DNA of 44,869 bases from Cognatishimia activa (GCF_001458335.1 NZ_CYTO01000009.1:618306-663174); one strand, 5' to 3'; shown: positions 25,946 through 34,287, numbered from the stretch's first letter. The notes: generated by a model from the letters alone, not told the origin. A program made the numbers and translations.

Positions 25946-26368
25946 TTAGCCGCCGCAGCCGCCGATTGTGACTTTGACATTGGCTTCAGCGCGCTGGAAT
26001 GATCCGTCTTCCATTTGCGCAATGGCGATAACATTCTGCGTCGTCGCCAATCGGATGCGCGTGGAGGCAAAGCGTGACCCGCTCAGCGGACCGAACGTGA
26101 ACGCACCGACCTTTGGCGTCGGGTTCCCGTCTGCAAAAATTGCAACGGCCACTGCACCTGGTGCATCAAACTCTATTGGAACCGAATTTCCGTTCTCAGC
26201 GATTTCTGGTGCCGAGATTGATAGATCGCCTGCGCCTGGCGCCGTTCCACCTGTGAATTCAGAAATTGCATCTTCTGCAAGGCTCGCAAAAGCAGGCACG
26301 GCTGGCAGACCAGCGAAGGCGATTGCCCCACCGCTGATCGCGAGAACCTGTCGTCTTGAGAATGTCAT
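25946..26368 (-). CDS. soxY: SoxY covalent sulfur carrier
   Basis: A 140-residue Tat-exported protein (signal 'FSRRQVLAISGGAIAFAGLP') ending in the swinging arm GGCGG, whose cysteine carries the sulfur intermediates of the Sox pathway. ATG 26368 has GGAGAAGCGG upstream; the frame extends 13 codons further without support. First gene of soxYZBCDEF here, preceded by a 313-base regulatory gap with an ATTC-N8-GAAT palindrome instead of soxW and soxX. Confidence 0.95.
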   Translation of the reverse strand: MTFSRRQVLAISGGAIAFAGLPAVPAFASLAEDAISEFTGGTAPGAGDLSISAPEIAENGNSVPIEFDAPGAVAVAIFADGNPTPKVGAFTFGPLSGSRFASTRIRLATTQNVIAIAQMEDGSFQRAEANVKVTIGGCGG

Positions 26369-26681
26369 CCGCTTCTCCAGTATCGTGCCAAAGGCACGTG
26401 ATTCCAATTAGGTGCAGGATACGGATGCGCAGACTGAGTCCAGTCTCGCTGCTTGTGCGCGATAGCCTAAATGGCTTCGCCTCCTCCCCTGCGGGTGTAA
26501 ACCCTTGCCTGTACACTAAGGCACACCAACGAAATTTCGCAACAACAAATTCATTATTTTGAATTTATTAATATGTTGCGCCTGCACAATGATTTTCCAA
26601 TCACAGCTTTAATTATTGGGTCTTCCAAACGCTGCGGTGCAGAAAGTCACGTGACCGGCGATACGAAAGGATACCTCAATC
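26369..26681 (-). other. soxV-soxY gap where soxW and soxX are expected
   Basis: No reading frame with a CxxCH haem site or thioredoxin motif is found on either strand in these 313 bases. It is AT-rich in the middle (26540-26620) and carries the candidate SoxR operator at 26547-26566, so it now looks like the promoter region of soxYZBCDEF. Confidence 0.7.
26547..26566. promoter_or_regulatory. Candidate SoxR/SqrR operator upstream of soxY
   Basis: AAATTC-ATTATTTT-GAATTT is a perfect six-base-arm inverted repeat with an eight-base spacer. It contains ATTC-N8-GAAT, the consensus reported for the persulfide-responsive ArsR repressor SqrR of Rhodobacter capsulatus. It lies 179 bases upstream of the soxY start. 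Confidence 0.65.
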
Positions 26682-27419
26682 TCATCCTATTTTTCCGAAC
26701 TCGGGAACCTGCGCTAGGATCCAATAAGCAAAAATTGAGATGGAATCAGAGGCGATCAGCAGCGCGAAAACGATCAGCAACACACCCATCACACGCTCAA
26801 TATGAGCGAGTTTAGATCGGAACCGCCCAATCCAATTCAGAAACGGGACGATAAAGGCCGCAGCGAAAATAAAAGGCAATGTCATTCCCAAACCGTAGGA
26901 GATCAGTAGAGAAGCCCCTTCAAAAACCTGCTCTTGCCCTGCCGCCATAAACAAAATCGCCGCCAAAATTGGCCCAACACAAGGCGTCCATCCAAAGGCA
27001 AAGGCAAGACCAAGCATAAAGGCTCCCATTAAGGTGCTGCCGTTTGAGGTTGAAACGCTCACGCCAGTCTGCTTCAGCAAGAAGTTCAATTTGAACACCC
27101 CGAGAAACTGCAGCCCCATTGCAAGTACGATCGCTGCAGCTAGCCAGCGCAGCACATCAAAATAGTCGCGTAGCGCTTGCCCTAGGGTCGTCGAGACCAA
27201 GCCCAGCAACACAAAAACGGTAATCATACCCATTGAAAACACGATGGACGTCAGGATCATATGCCATCGCACACGGCTGGGTATTGAACCTTGCTCCGCC
27301 ATTTGGTGCACGCTTCTTCCCGCCAAGTAGGTCAGGTAGAAAGGCACTATTGGCAATATGCAGGGGGAAACGAAAGACAACAACCCGGCGCCAAATGCGG
27401 CAAACAACCCGATATCCAT
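26682..27419 (-). CDS. soxV: CcdA-type thiol-disulfide membrane transporter (SoxV)
   Basis: A 245-residue protein with six hydrophobic helices. The two redox cysteines are in 'SPCILP' and 'TPCVGP', the CcdA/DsbD hallmark. It carries reducing power across the membrane to periplasmic partners, in Paracoccus to SoxW, which keeps SoxY active. soxW is absent here, so SoxS or another thioredoxin may take the electrons. It is divergent from soxS, 74 bases apart, with a shared operator. Confidence 0.92.
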   Translation of the reverse strand: MDIGLFAAFGAGLLSFVSPCILPIVPFYLTYLAGRSVHQMAEQGSIPSRVRWHMILTSIVFSMGMITVFVLLGLVSTTLGQALRDYFDVLRWLAAAIVLAMGLQFLGVFKLNFLLKQTGVSVSTSNGSTLMGAFMLGLAFAFGWTPCVGPILAAILFMAAGQEQVFEGASLLISYGLGMTLPFIFAAAFIVPFLNWIGRFRSKLAHIERVMGVLLIVFALLIASDSISIFAYWILAQVPEFGKIG

Positions 27420-27441
27420 GCGCTCTCCTTCGCCTTGATAA

Positions 27442-27457
27442 ATTCAAATATTTGATT
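27442..27457. promoter_or_regulatory. Candidate SoxR/SqrR operator between soxV and soxS
   Basis: ATTC-AAATATTT-GATT is a one-base variant of ATTC-N8-GAAT and contains the perfect palindrome TCAAATATTTGA (27444-27455). It sits in the 74-base divergent promoter region, 37 bases before soxS. Confidence 0.6.
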
Positions 27458-27493
27458 ATGTTTGACGGAAACGCTCCAAGAACGGAAGTCTGA

Positions 27494-27877
27494 ATGTTGC
27501 GAAGCTTCGTTTTGTCAGCGGCTATGACTGTCGCATTTTTTTCGCTCGCTAAGGCAGAGACCGTTCTTTTGATGGCCGAAGAACGTGGCTGCTATTGGTG
27601 TGCGAGGTGGACCGAAGAGATCGGACCCATCTATCCAAAGACAGCCGTTGGCAAAACCGCTCCGCTCATTCGCTACAATCGCCGGGATGAAACACCGGAT
27701 GTCTTACTTACAAATTCCGTGCGCTTTACCCCGACCTTCATTTTGGCCCATGATGGGCAGGAAGTTGGACGCATTGAAGGCTATCCCGGCGAAGATTTTT
27801 TCTGGGCTCTCCTTAAATCGCTGTTCACAGACGCGAATATCGCAATAGACGAAACTGGAAAGACAAATGACAGCTGA
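27494..27877 (+). CDS. soxS: SoxS periplasmic thioredoxin-like protein
   Basis: A 127-residue exported thioredoxin-fold protein. Signal 'MLRSFVLSAAMTVAFFSLAKA' is followed by the redox motif CYWC (about residues 33-36) and the cis-Pro segment 'VRFTPTFIL'. In Paracoccus SoxS reactivates SoxY by cleaving wrong disulfides/persulfides. Its stop overlaps the soxR start by 11 bases. Confidence 0.92.
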   Translation: MLRSFVLSAAMTVAFFSLAKAETVLLMAEERGCYWCARWTEEIGPIYPKTAVGKTAPLIRYNRRDETPDVLLTNSVRFTPTFILAHDGQEVGRIEGYPGEDFFWALLKSLFTDANIAIDETGKTNDS

Positions 27878-28238
27878 AGCCGCGCAACCTTCTCAAACCA
27901 CATCGCGTTTGCCGGTCTTTGACAAGAATATGTGCCATGAAGACATGGAACGTATGATGACAAATGCAGAAACCGCATCGAATTTTCTTAAGGCGATAAG
28001 CCATGAAGGTAGATTGATGATCTTGTGCCATTTGGCGACAGGCGAAAAATCGGTGACAGAACTCGAAGAACTGTTGTCAGCGCGGCAATCCGCGGTCTCT
28101 CAACAGCTAACACGGTTGCGACTTGAGGGGCTCGTTTCGCCACGTCGGGAAGGTAAGGCAATCTATTATCGCCTAAAAGATGACAGACCAAAGAAAATCA
28201 TGGAAGTTGTTTACGAGATGTTTTGCTCGGCGGAGTAG
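27867..28238 (+). CDS. soxR: SoxR/SqrR-type ArsR-family repressor
   Basis: A 123-residue winged-helix repressor. 'AISHEGRLMILCHLA', the recognition helix 'SARQSAVSQQLTRLR' and the wing 'RREGKAIYYRL' are typical. Cys54 and Cys120 fall at the positions of the SqrR pair that forms a tetrasulfide bridge with persulfides; Cys23 is extra. It probably represses the sox genes until sulfane sulfur is present, through the ATTC-N8-GAAT palindromes at 26547 and 27442. Translationally coupled with soxS and followed 47 bases later by yedE. Confidence 0.93.
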   Translation: MTAEAAQPSQTTSRLPVFDKNMCHEDMERMMTNAETASNFLKAISHEGRLMILCHLATGEKSVTELEELLSARQSAVSQQLTRLRLEGLVSPRREGKAIYYRLKDDRPKKIMEVVYEMFCSAE

Positions 28239-28285
28239 AAGAGTAAACGACTTTGTTGCACAGCCGTATCGGGGAGGAGACGGAC

Positions 28286-29341
28286 GTGTTGGAAACGATT
28301 GGCGAAGCAAATTTTGCTGCAATTATTGGGCTTTTTGGCGGCTTGATCCTTGGGCTGGCCGCACGCGTTGGGCGGTTTTGCACCCTTGGGGCCATCGAAG
28401 ACTTCCAATACGGGCACGACAGTCGCCGTCTCAGAATGTGGGGGCTGGCTATCGGTATTGCGGTGATCGGCAGCCACATTGCACTGCAATTTGAAACATT
28501 TACGGCAGCAGATACCGCCTACCTGGATCGAGTTTGGAACCCGATTGCGACAATCATCGGTGGGTTGATGTTTGGCTATGGGATGGCCCTTTCTGGTAAC
28601 TGCGGCTACGGCGCTCTGGCCCGCCTTGGCGGCGGCGATTTGCGATCTTTCGTCGTTGTCATAGTCATGGGATTGTCTGCATACTTCGTTATGTCAGGCC
28701 CTTTGGCTCATGCGCGAGTCGCCATTTTTCCAGTCATAACCGGAACAGATGCGCCGCAAGGTATAAGCCAATGGATGGAAGCACAGCTTGGCATTTCAAT
28801 GCTTGCCGGTGGTCTGCTCATTGGCGGCTTGATCACAACGGTTAGCCTTGCAAATAGACGCTTTATCGACTCTCCCAAGCAAGTTATTTGGGGCGCGTTG
28901 GTCGGGATTGCGATTGTTACGGGTTGGATCGGGACGGGGTACGTTGCGACAAATGGGTTTGGCCTTGAGCCAGTCGAGACCCATTCATTTGCAGCACCGA
29001 TAGGCGACACGATTTTTTATGGTATGACCGCATCAGGAAACACACTTTCATTTTCAGTGGGCTCGGTCATCGGCGTTCTTGCTGGTGCTGCATTGGGCTC
29101 ATACTCAAAAGGACATTTCCGCTGGGAGGCTTGCGAAGACCCACGCGAGCTGCGCCGCCAGATTTTTGGGGCAGCCTTAATGGGCCCAGGCGCAATCTTG
29201 GCGGTAGGTTGCAGCGTCGGGCAGGGAATTTCAGCCTTTTCCATCCTCGCCTTCAGCGCCCCGGTTGCTTTGGTCGCGATTTTTGTCGGCGCAACGATCG
29301 GCTTACGGCAATTGATATCAGGGTTTGCGGCGGCTGAGTGA
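28286..29341 (+). CDS. YeeE/YedE family sulfur-compound transporter
   Basis: A 351-residue protein with about nine to ten membrane helices. The conserved cysteines lie in 'GRFCTLGA', 'GNCGYGALARLGGGD' and 'AVGCSVGQGISAFS', as in the thiosulfate channel YeeE, where they relay thiosulfate by S-H-S hydrogen bonds. The frame opens with TTG at 28253, but GTG 28286 has GGGGAGGAG six bases upstream, so it is the better start. It follows soxS-soxR and likely imports or exports thiosulfate or another sulfur anion of the pathway. Confidence 0.9.
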   Translation: MLETIGEANFAAIIGLFGGLILGLAARVGRFCTLGAIEDFQYGHDSRRLRMWGLAIGIAVIGSHIALQFETFTAADTAYLDRVWNPIATIIGGLMFGYGMALSGNCGYGALARLGGGDLRSFVVVIVMGLSAYFVMSGPLAHARVAIFPVITGTDAPQGISQWMEAQLGISMLAGGLLIGGLITTVSLANRRFIDSPKQVIWGALVGIAIVTGWIGTGYVATNGFGLEPVETHSFAAPIGDTIFYGMTASGNTLSFSVGSVIGVLAGAALGSYSKGHFRWEACEDPRELRRQIFGAALMGPGAILAVGCSVGQGISAFSILAFSAPVALVAIFVGATIGLRQLISGFAAAE

Positions 29342-29583
29342 TCTAATCAATTTTTTTATGCCTATTGGAAATGAGTGGCCGCCTTTAAAACGATGCCTCG
29401 CTTCTAGTGTCTGCTGCAGCTTGAAGCCGTCAGGAGATGATTTCAAAGCAAAGGACCGCTCTTGGTCGACTGTCCAACGCACCAATTTTTTGCGTGAGCA
29501 GCATGTTGCTTGTGCAGCATTACTCACTCTGGGCTCATAACTGTCATTCGCCGCACCGCAAAACAAAAAAGTAGACAAGTACA
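29342..29583. other. Gap after yedE, no supported gene
   Basis: Short open frames exist on both strands (for example 29325-29540 plus, 29318-29584 minus), but they mirror each other and I recognise neither. It could be decayed coding sequence. Confidence 0.4.
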
Positions 29584-29612
29584 AAAAAGGCCACCCAACC
29601 GGGTGGCCTTTC
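29584..29612. terminator. Bidirectional terminator between yedE and the binding-protein gene
   Basis: AAAGGCCACCC-AACC-GGGTGGCCTTT: 11-pair stem with A-run and T-run flanks, in a convergent gap. Confidence 0.9.
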
Positions 29613-29634
29613 TCATTGTAAATTCAGCTCAAAC

Positions 29635-30414
29635 TCACTCAGACGCCAACCCCCATTTCGCACCCAAGCTGTCAAAGAAGCCTTGTTCCTTCTTCAGGCC
29701 AATCCAGGTGTTCACATAGTTGATCCAAACCTGATCCGCCTGCGGCAGCAGCATCGCCACTGGGGTCGGGGAGCGGCCTTCTTCAACCGGCACGATCATC
29801 AGGTTGTCGTATTTCTCAACCAAAGTCGCCGCTTCGATGTTAGAGGTGATGTTGGCATCCGCGCGGCCAGACAGCACTTCTTGAAAGTCGCGCGCGGGGG
29901 CTTCGACAATGCGGTGCTGTGCATCTGGGAAATAGGCTTTCACTTGCGCTTCTTGGGTGGTGCCCAAGGTCGCGGCCACAGAGACATCCGCCTTGTTCAG
30001 ATCATCCCAACCGGTGAAACGGTCGGCGTTCTTCTTCAAGGTCAGTGGCACGGTCACCAAAGCGAAGTAGCTGTCAGAATAGCCCGCCACTTTGGCGCGG
30101 GAGGCTGACACAGATGCGGAACCGGTCATGTCGTACTGGCCAGAGGTCACGCCGGACACCAGAGTTTTCCAATCGGTTGGGACAAATTCAATCTCAACGC
30201 CCAGATCTTTGGCCAGCTCGGTCATGACGTCGATGTCATAGCCTTTGTACGTGTTGGTGGCGACGTCGCGCATGGTCATTGGGTTCCAGTCGCCGGTTGT
30301 GCCGACTTTCAGAACCCCTGCGGATAGGATTTCATTCAGTGCTGACTGCGCCGATGCTTGTAGTGCACTTGTGGCCAATACCGCCGCGGCGGCTGCAACT
30401 TTAAGAAATTTCAT
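29635..30414 (-). CDS. ABC transporter substrate-binding protein, polar amino acid type
   Basis: A 259-residue periplasmic protein with signal 'MKFLKVAAAAAVLATSALQASA' and a type II bilobal fold of the family 3 solute-binding proteins ('LKVGTTGDWNPMTMRD', 'YKGYDIDVMTELAKDLGVEIEFV' split, 'GQYDMTGSASVSASRA', 'ARDFQEVLSGRADA'). The sequence also resembles cyclohexadienyl dehydratase (PheC), which shares the fold. The divergent ATPase and permease genes argue for transport. ATG 30414 has AAGGAAAA upstream. The ligand is unknown. Confidence 0.85.
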   Translation of the reverse strand: MKFLKVAAAAAVLATSALQASAQSALNEILSAGVLKVGTTGDWNPMTMRDVATNTYKGYDIDVMTELAKDLGVEIEFVPTDWKTLVSGVTSGQYDMTGSASVSASRAKVAGYSDSYFALVTVPLTLKKNADRFTGWDDLNKADVSVAATLGTTQEAQVKAYFPDAQHRIVEAPARDFQEVLSGRADANITSNIEAATLVEKYDNLMIVPVEEGRSPTPVAMLLPQADQVWINYVNTWIGLKKEQGFFDSLGAKWGLASE

Positions 30415-30539
30415 GGATTTTCCTTCCAACACATCTACTTGATGAAACTGGAACTAGGGTTGCATGGTGAATAGTAAATGCAAACAGTCTAAAAACACGC
30501 AAAACCGCAAAAAAACATCACATTTTGACGAGCAGGCCC

Positions 30540-31295
30540 ATGACCACATCCCAGACTGAGACCAAGCCCATCATTTCGATGGAAAATGTGTCCAAACACT
30601 TTGGGGATTTTCAGGCTTTAAAGAACGTCAATCTGGACGTGGCTCTGGGGGAGCGGGTGGTGGTGTGTGGTCCATCTGGGTCGGGGAAGTCGACGCTGAT
30701 CCGCTGCATAAACCGGCTCGAGCGTCATGATGCTGGGCGCATTACTGTGGACGGCACAGAGCTGACCAATGATGCGGCCATGGAAAAGGTGCGCGGTTCC
30801 GTGGGCATGGTCTTTCAGCAGTTCAATCTGTTCCCGCATTTGACCATCCTAGAAAACCTCTGTTTGGGGCCGCGTCGGGTGCTGGGGCTCTCCCCTAAGG
30901 ACGCACGGGACAGGGCGTTGACCTACTTGGAACGGGTGCAGATCCGGGACCAAGCGGACAAATACCCGCGGCAACTGTCTGGTGGGCAACAGCAGCGGGT
31001 GGCGATTGCGCGCTCACTTTGCATGGAGCCGCGGATTTTGCTGTTTGATGAACCAACGTCCGCGCTTGACCCCGAAATGATTGCTGAGGTGCTGGAGGTC
31101 ATGACGGAACTTGCCGGCAGCGGCATGACGATGATTGTGGTGACCCACGAAATGGGCTTTGCGCGCCGGGTGGCGGATCGGATGGTCTTTATGGATCAGG
31201 GGGAGATCGTTGAAGTCGGCCCCGCGGAAGAGGTGTTTTCTGCGCCGAAATCCAAGCGCTTTGCGCAGTTCATCAATCAAATCTTGAACCACTGA
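30540..31295 (+). CDS. ABC transporter ATP-binding protein, amino acid type
   Basis: A 251-residue ATPase. Walker [11 protein letters not shown]-loop '[12 protein letters not shown]', signature LSGGQQQR, Walker B '[14 protein letters not shown]' and switch His in 'THEMGFAR' match the GlnQ/HisP/EhuA type. ATG 30540 is chosen; an earlier TTG at 30525 adds only five residues. The permease gene starts ten bases after its stop. Confidence 0.94.
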   Translation: MTTSQTETKPIISMENVSKHFGDFQALKNVNLDVALGERVVVCGPSGSGKSTLIRCINRLERHDAGRITVDGTELTNDAAMEKVRGSVGMVFQQFNLFPHLTILENLCLGPRRVLGLSPKDARDRALTYLERVQIRDQADKYPRQLSGGQQQRVAIARSLCMEPRILLFDEPTSALDPEMIAEVLEVMTELAGSGMTMIVVTHEMGFARRVADRMVFMDQGEIVEVGPAEEVFSAPKSKRFAQFINQILNH

Positions 31296-31305
31296 GGATA
31301 GAGCC

Positions 31306-32043
31306 ATGAAAAACCTTCTCATCCTCGGTACCTCTCTGTTTTTGCTTAGCGGCTGTTCGGGCAATTGGGGCTGGTACGTGGTGGACCCAACCACGCCATC
31401 AGGATTCAATAACCTCAAATTCATGGCCAGCGGGGCGATTTATACGATCCAGATGTCGCTGACGGCCATAGCGATTTCGGTTGTCGTCGGCCTGCTGGTG
31501 GCCTTGCCGGGCTTGTCAGAGAAACGCGGCTGGCGGGTTTTTAACCGCACCTATGTCGAAATCGTGCGCGCCGTACCGGTATTGGTGCTGATCCTCTGGG
31601 TTTATTACGGACTGCCTGCCATCACAGGGATCACCCTTGGCGTCTTTTGGGCTGGCGTTTTTGCCTTAGCGTTAAGCGACAGCGCCTTTCAGGCAGAGAT
31701 TTTCCGCGCGGGCATCCAGTCCATTGGACGCGGCCAATACGAGGCGGCGCAATCCATTTCTCTGAATTACCGCGACACCATGCGCTATGTGATCTTGCCG
31801 CAAGCGATCCGGCGCATATTGCCAGCCTTGGGCAATCAGTTTGTCTATATGCTGAAGATGTCTTCGCTCGTGTCCGTCATTGGCATGCAGGAGCTCACGC
31901 GGAAAGCCAACGAGTTGGTGGTGGCAGAATATCGACCGCTCGAAATCTATACGATCCTCGTCCTAGAATATTTGGTTCTCATCCTCATCGTCTCTGCGGG
32001 GGTTCGGTGGTTGGAACGGCGGTTGATGGGGGACGAGGTCTGA
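31306..32043 (+). CDS. ABC transporter permease, amino acid type, with N-terminal lipobox
   Basis: A 245-residue permease of the HisMQ family with about five membrane helices and the EAA loop 'EAAQSISLNYRDTMRYVILPQAIRRILPAL' (split here). Its N-terminus 'MKNLLILGTSLFLLSGCSGNWGWYV' (split) reads as a lipoprotein signal with lipobox LLSGC, unusual for a polytopic permease. ATG 31306 follows GAGGATAGAG. Only one permease gene is present, so it probably forms a homodimer. Confidence 0.92.
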   Translation: MKNLLILGTSLFLLSGCSGNWGWYVVDPTTPSGFNNLKFMASGAIYTIQMSLTAIAISVVVGLLVALPGLSEKRGWRVFNRTYVEIVRAVPVLVLILWVYYGLPAITGITLGVFWAGVFALALSDSAFQAEIFRAGIQSIGRGQYEAAQSISLNYRDTMRYVILPQAIRRILPALGNQFVYMLKMSSLVSVIGMQELTRKANELVVAEYRPLEIYTILVLEYLVLILIVSAGVRWLERRLMGDEV

Positions 32044-32149
32044 TCAAACTCCGCTTGATCAACGTTATATCATAACATATTTTCAGCGCCGACGAGGTGC
32101 ATAATGATGCGAAGTTTCGCGCCGTTTGCGCAGTTAAGGAAAGCTTTTT

Positions 32150-33253
32150 ATGACAGACTCCAAAGCCAATGACATCAGGGTGCCTGTGACGATTCTCACA
32201 GGGTTTCTGGGTGCCGGCAAAACCACGCTTCTGAACGCGATTTTAAACGATGCGTCCAACGGGCGCGCAGCCGTGATTGTAAACGAGTTCGGTGAAGAAG
32301 GGCTAGATCACGATCTGATCGAGGAATCCGGGGACGAAATCACCCTGATGCAATCGGGCTGCCTGTGCTGCTCGGTCCGGGGTGATCTGTCAAAAACCAT
32401 CATGCTGTTGCTTTCACGGCGGGCCTACAAGCAATTGGAGTTTGAGCGGATTGTGATTGAGACCACGGGTCTGGCTGATCCCGGCCCGATATTGCAAACG
32501 CTGCTGGTGGATCGACACCTTGCAAAGACCACGAAGATGGATGGCGTGGTGACTGTTGCGGATGCGGTCAATGGGCCAGCAACTCTGGATGCGCAGTTTG
32601 AGGCGGTGTCTCAGGCAGCAACGGCGGATTTGATTGTGGTGAGCAAAACCGATCTGGTGTCCCCCTCTGAAGTCACCGCATTTGAAGATCGCCTAAGCCG
32701 TCTGAACCCAGCAGCCCAGATTGTCCATTCTGTGAAAGGGCAGGGGATCTCGGATAAAATCTATGGGTTAAGTGCTCTGACGCCGGATGCCAAGACGTCG
32801 GATGTCTTGGCGTGGACCAGCGATGCGAAGGCTACGGCGTCTGCACCTTTAGGCGCGACACAGCCAGCCAAAGCCGATCCTTTGGCCAACCTATCGGGCT
32901 TTGCCTCTACGAAATCGACACCGGTGGCCAGCTCCATGCATGACGACCGGATCGGATCCGCGTCAATTGTGTTGGATGACCCGATCCCGGACGTGGTGTT
33001 TGACCGGTGGCTGGATACGTTGATTTCTTTGCGGGGCCCTGACGTGCTGCGCATCAAGGGGATTGTGTTCCTTGAAAGCGTCGACCTGCCATTCGTGTTC
33101 CACGGCGTCCAACACGTTTTTGATCCACCCGTACAGCTTAAGGAATGGTCCAAAGAGGACCGCCGTTCGCGCATTGTGGTGATTGCCCGCGATTTAAGCC
33201 AGCCAGAGATACAAGCGAGCCTTGAGATGCTCAAAATGCGCGAAAAAGCTTAA
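32150..33253 (+). CDS. CobW/COG0523 family metal-chaperone GTPase
   Basis: A 367-residue G3E GTPase. Walker A 'GFLGAGKTT', metal motif 'GCLCCS' (CxCC, about residues 70-75), 'ETTGLADPGPI' and the base-specificity motif 'SKTDL' are present; a CobW C-terminal domain occupies about 265-360 after a low-complexity Ala/Thr/Asp linker (about 220-255). The family loads zinc, cobalt or other metals into target enzymes; no cobalamin or zinc-uptake genes flank it, so the metal is unknown. Confidence 0.92.
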   Translation: MTDSKANDIRVPVTILTGFLGAGKTTLLNAILNDASNGRAAVIVNEFGEEGLDHDLIEESGDEITLMQSGCLCCSVRGDLSKTIMLLLSRRAYKQLEFERIVIETTGLADPGPILQTLLVDRHLAKTTKMDGVVTVADAVNGPATLDAQFEAVSQAATADLIVVSKTDLVSPSEVTAFEDRLSRLNPAAQIVHSVKGQGISDKIYGLSALTPDAKTSDVLAWTSDAKATASAPLGATQPAKADPLANLSGFASTKSTPVASSMHDDRIGSASIVLDDPIPDVVFDRWLDTLISLRGPDVLRIKGIVFLESVDLPFVFHGVQHVFDPPVQLKEWSKEDRRSRIVVIARDLSQPEIQASLEMLKMREKA

Positions 33254-33263
33254 ACAACGATAT

Positions 33264-33298
33264 GCAGCCTCTACCTTTATCGGTGGAGGCTGTTTCCT
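33264..33298 (+). terminator. Terminator of the cobW-type gene
   Basis: CAGCCTCTACC and GGTGGAGGCTG pair (one mismatch) around a short loop and are followed by TTTCCTT, just after the stop. Confidence 0.7.
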
Positions 33299-33442
33299 TC
33301 CAGAAGCGATTATTTTGGCCCAAGTCGGTTTTGTGCCCAAACCCGCCGATTTGGGATCAGGAGAAAGCCGGGTTACTGTAGAAGCTTGTCCCAAAGGGCG
33401 TGTGTGCCCGATCGCGGGACGCGATGAGCTTTGGAGGAAGGC

Positions 33443-34186
33443 ATGATTGTATATCCCACATTGGAATTGCAGAACGGCAAATGCGTGACGCTGGAGCGTG
33501 GACGCCTTGAGGAACCAGCAATCTGGCATGTGGACCCGGTGGAGACGGCGCAGGGTTTTGCTGCGGATGGGGCCGAATGGGTGCATGTGACTGACTTGGA
33601 TGCCGTCGCCGGTGAAGGCGACAATGACGCCTTGATCGAAGAGATGATCCGCACAGTGCCTGCCTCCGTGCAGATCGGCGGCGGCATGCGGTCCCGCGAA
33701 CGCATTGAGCATTGGATCGACAAAGGCGCAGGCCGTGTGGTGGTGGGCACTCTGGCAGTGCAAGACCCAAGCACGGTGCAGGAACTGGCCATGCGCTACC
33801 CGGATCAGATCGTGCTGGCGGTGGACATTTTCCAAGGCAAGCTGATGACCGAAGGCTGGCGCAATCCCGGCGCGATGGTGCCCGAGGATTTTGTGCGCGC
33901 TTATGATGACGCGCCGCTCGCTGGGGTGATCGTGACGGATATCGATGCCGACATCGGCGATCAGGACGGCCAGCTTGGGGTAATCTCGGGTCTGTCTGCA
34001 GCCACGCGCCACCCGGTGATTGCACGGGGCACTGTGCACGTGGCCGATGACGTGTCGCGCCTGAAATACGTGGCCAATATCAGCGGCACAATGGTGGGGC
34101 GGTCGCTTTTTGCCAAGGATTTGGATTTGAAAGAGGCCTTAGAGCTGGCGCAGGAAGCACCGGAGCCGAAGGCTCAGTTTGTTTAA
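33443..34186 (+). CDS. HisA-like TIM-barrel protein, divergent paralogue
   Basis: A 247-residue (beta/alpha)8 barrel related to the histidine-pathway isomerase HisA: 'VQIGGGMRSRERIEHWIDKGAGRVVVGT' (split), 'LAVDIFQGKLMTEGW' and a C-terminal 'MVGRSLFAKDLDLKEAL'. The first catalytic Asp (position 8 in HisA) is Glu8 here, while the second (Asp128) is kept, and the usual ASGG phosphate loop reads ARGT. No other his gene is nearby. It is therefore probably not the housekeeping HisA. ATG 33443 follows GGAGGAAGG; a TTG 12 bases upstream is in frame. Confidence 0.8.
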   Translation: MIVYPTLELQNGKCVTLERGRLEEPAIWHVDPVETAQGFAADGAEWVHVTDLDAVAGEGDNDALIEEMIRTVPASVQIGGGMRSRERIEHWIDKGAGRVVVGTLAVQDPSTVQELAMRYPDQIVLAVDIFQGKLMTEGWRNPGAMVPEDFVRAYDDAPLAGVIVTDIDADIGDQDGQLGVISGLSAATRHPVIARGTVHVADDVSRLKYVANISGTMVGRSLFAKDLDLKEALELAQEAPEPKAQFV

Positions 34187-34198
34187 GGAACGGGTTTA

Positions 34199-34223
34199 GG
34201 AGCGCGTTTTCCCGTGGCGCTCC
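34199..34223 (+). other. Hairpin after the HisA-like gene
   Basis: GGAGCGC / GCGCTCC, a perfect seven-base stem with an 11-base loop, 13 bases past the stop and upstream of the stronger terminator. Confidence 0.5.
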
Positions 34224-34252
34224 AGCGACTTTGATGCGACCCGGATCCTAGA

Positions 34253-34287
34253 AACCGCGCTCCTGAGAAGGGGCGCGGTTGTTTTTT
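34253..34287 (+). terminator. Terminator of the HisA-like gene; ends at the acpP-repeat junction
   Basis: AACCGCGCTCC / GGGGCGCGGTT form an 11-pair stem (one T-G) around TGAGAA and end in GTTTTTT. The base after the T-run (34288) is the first base of the acpP repeat. Confidence 0.92.

Noticed and set aside
25513-26681. Hidden soxA or soxX
   Set aside because: I looked for CxxCH haem motifs and export signals on both strands in the two gaps and found none; the gaps are too short for soxA and show no diheme or monoheme frame.
29318-29584. A small gene after yedE (71 or 88 codons on opposite strands)
   Set aside because: The two frames mirror each other, neither has a convincing ribosome-binding site or recognisable motif.
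19303-34287. Integrase, transposase or tRNA attachment site explaining the acpP-flanked block
   Set aside because: I found no recombinase gene or tRNA in the interval, so no mechanism is claimed.
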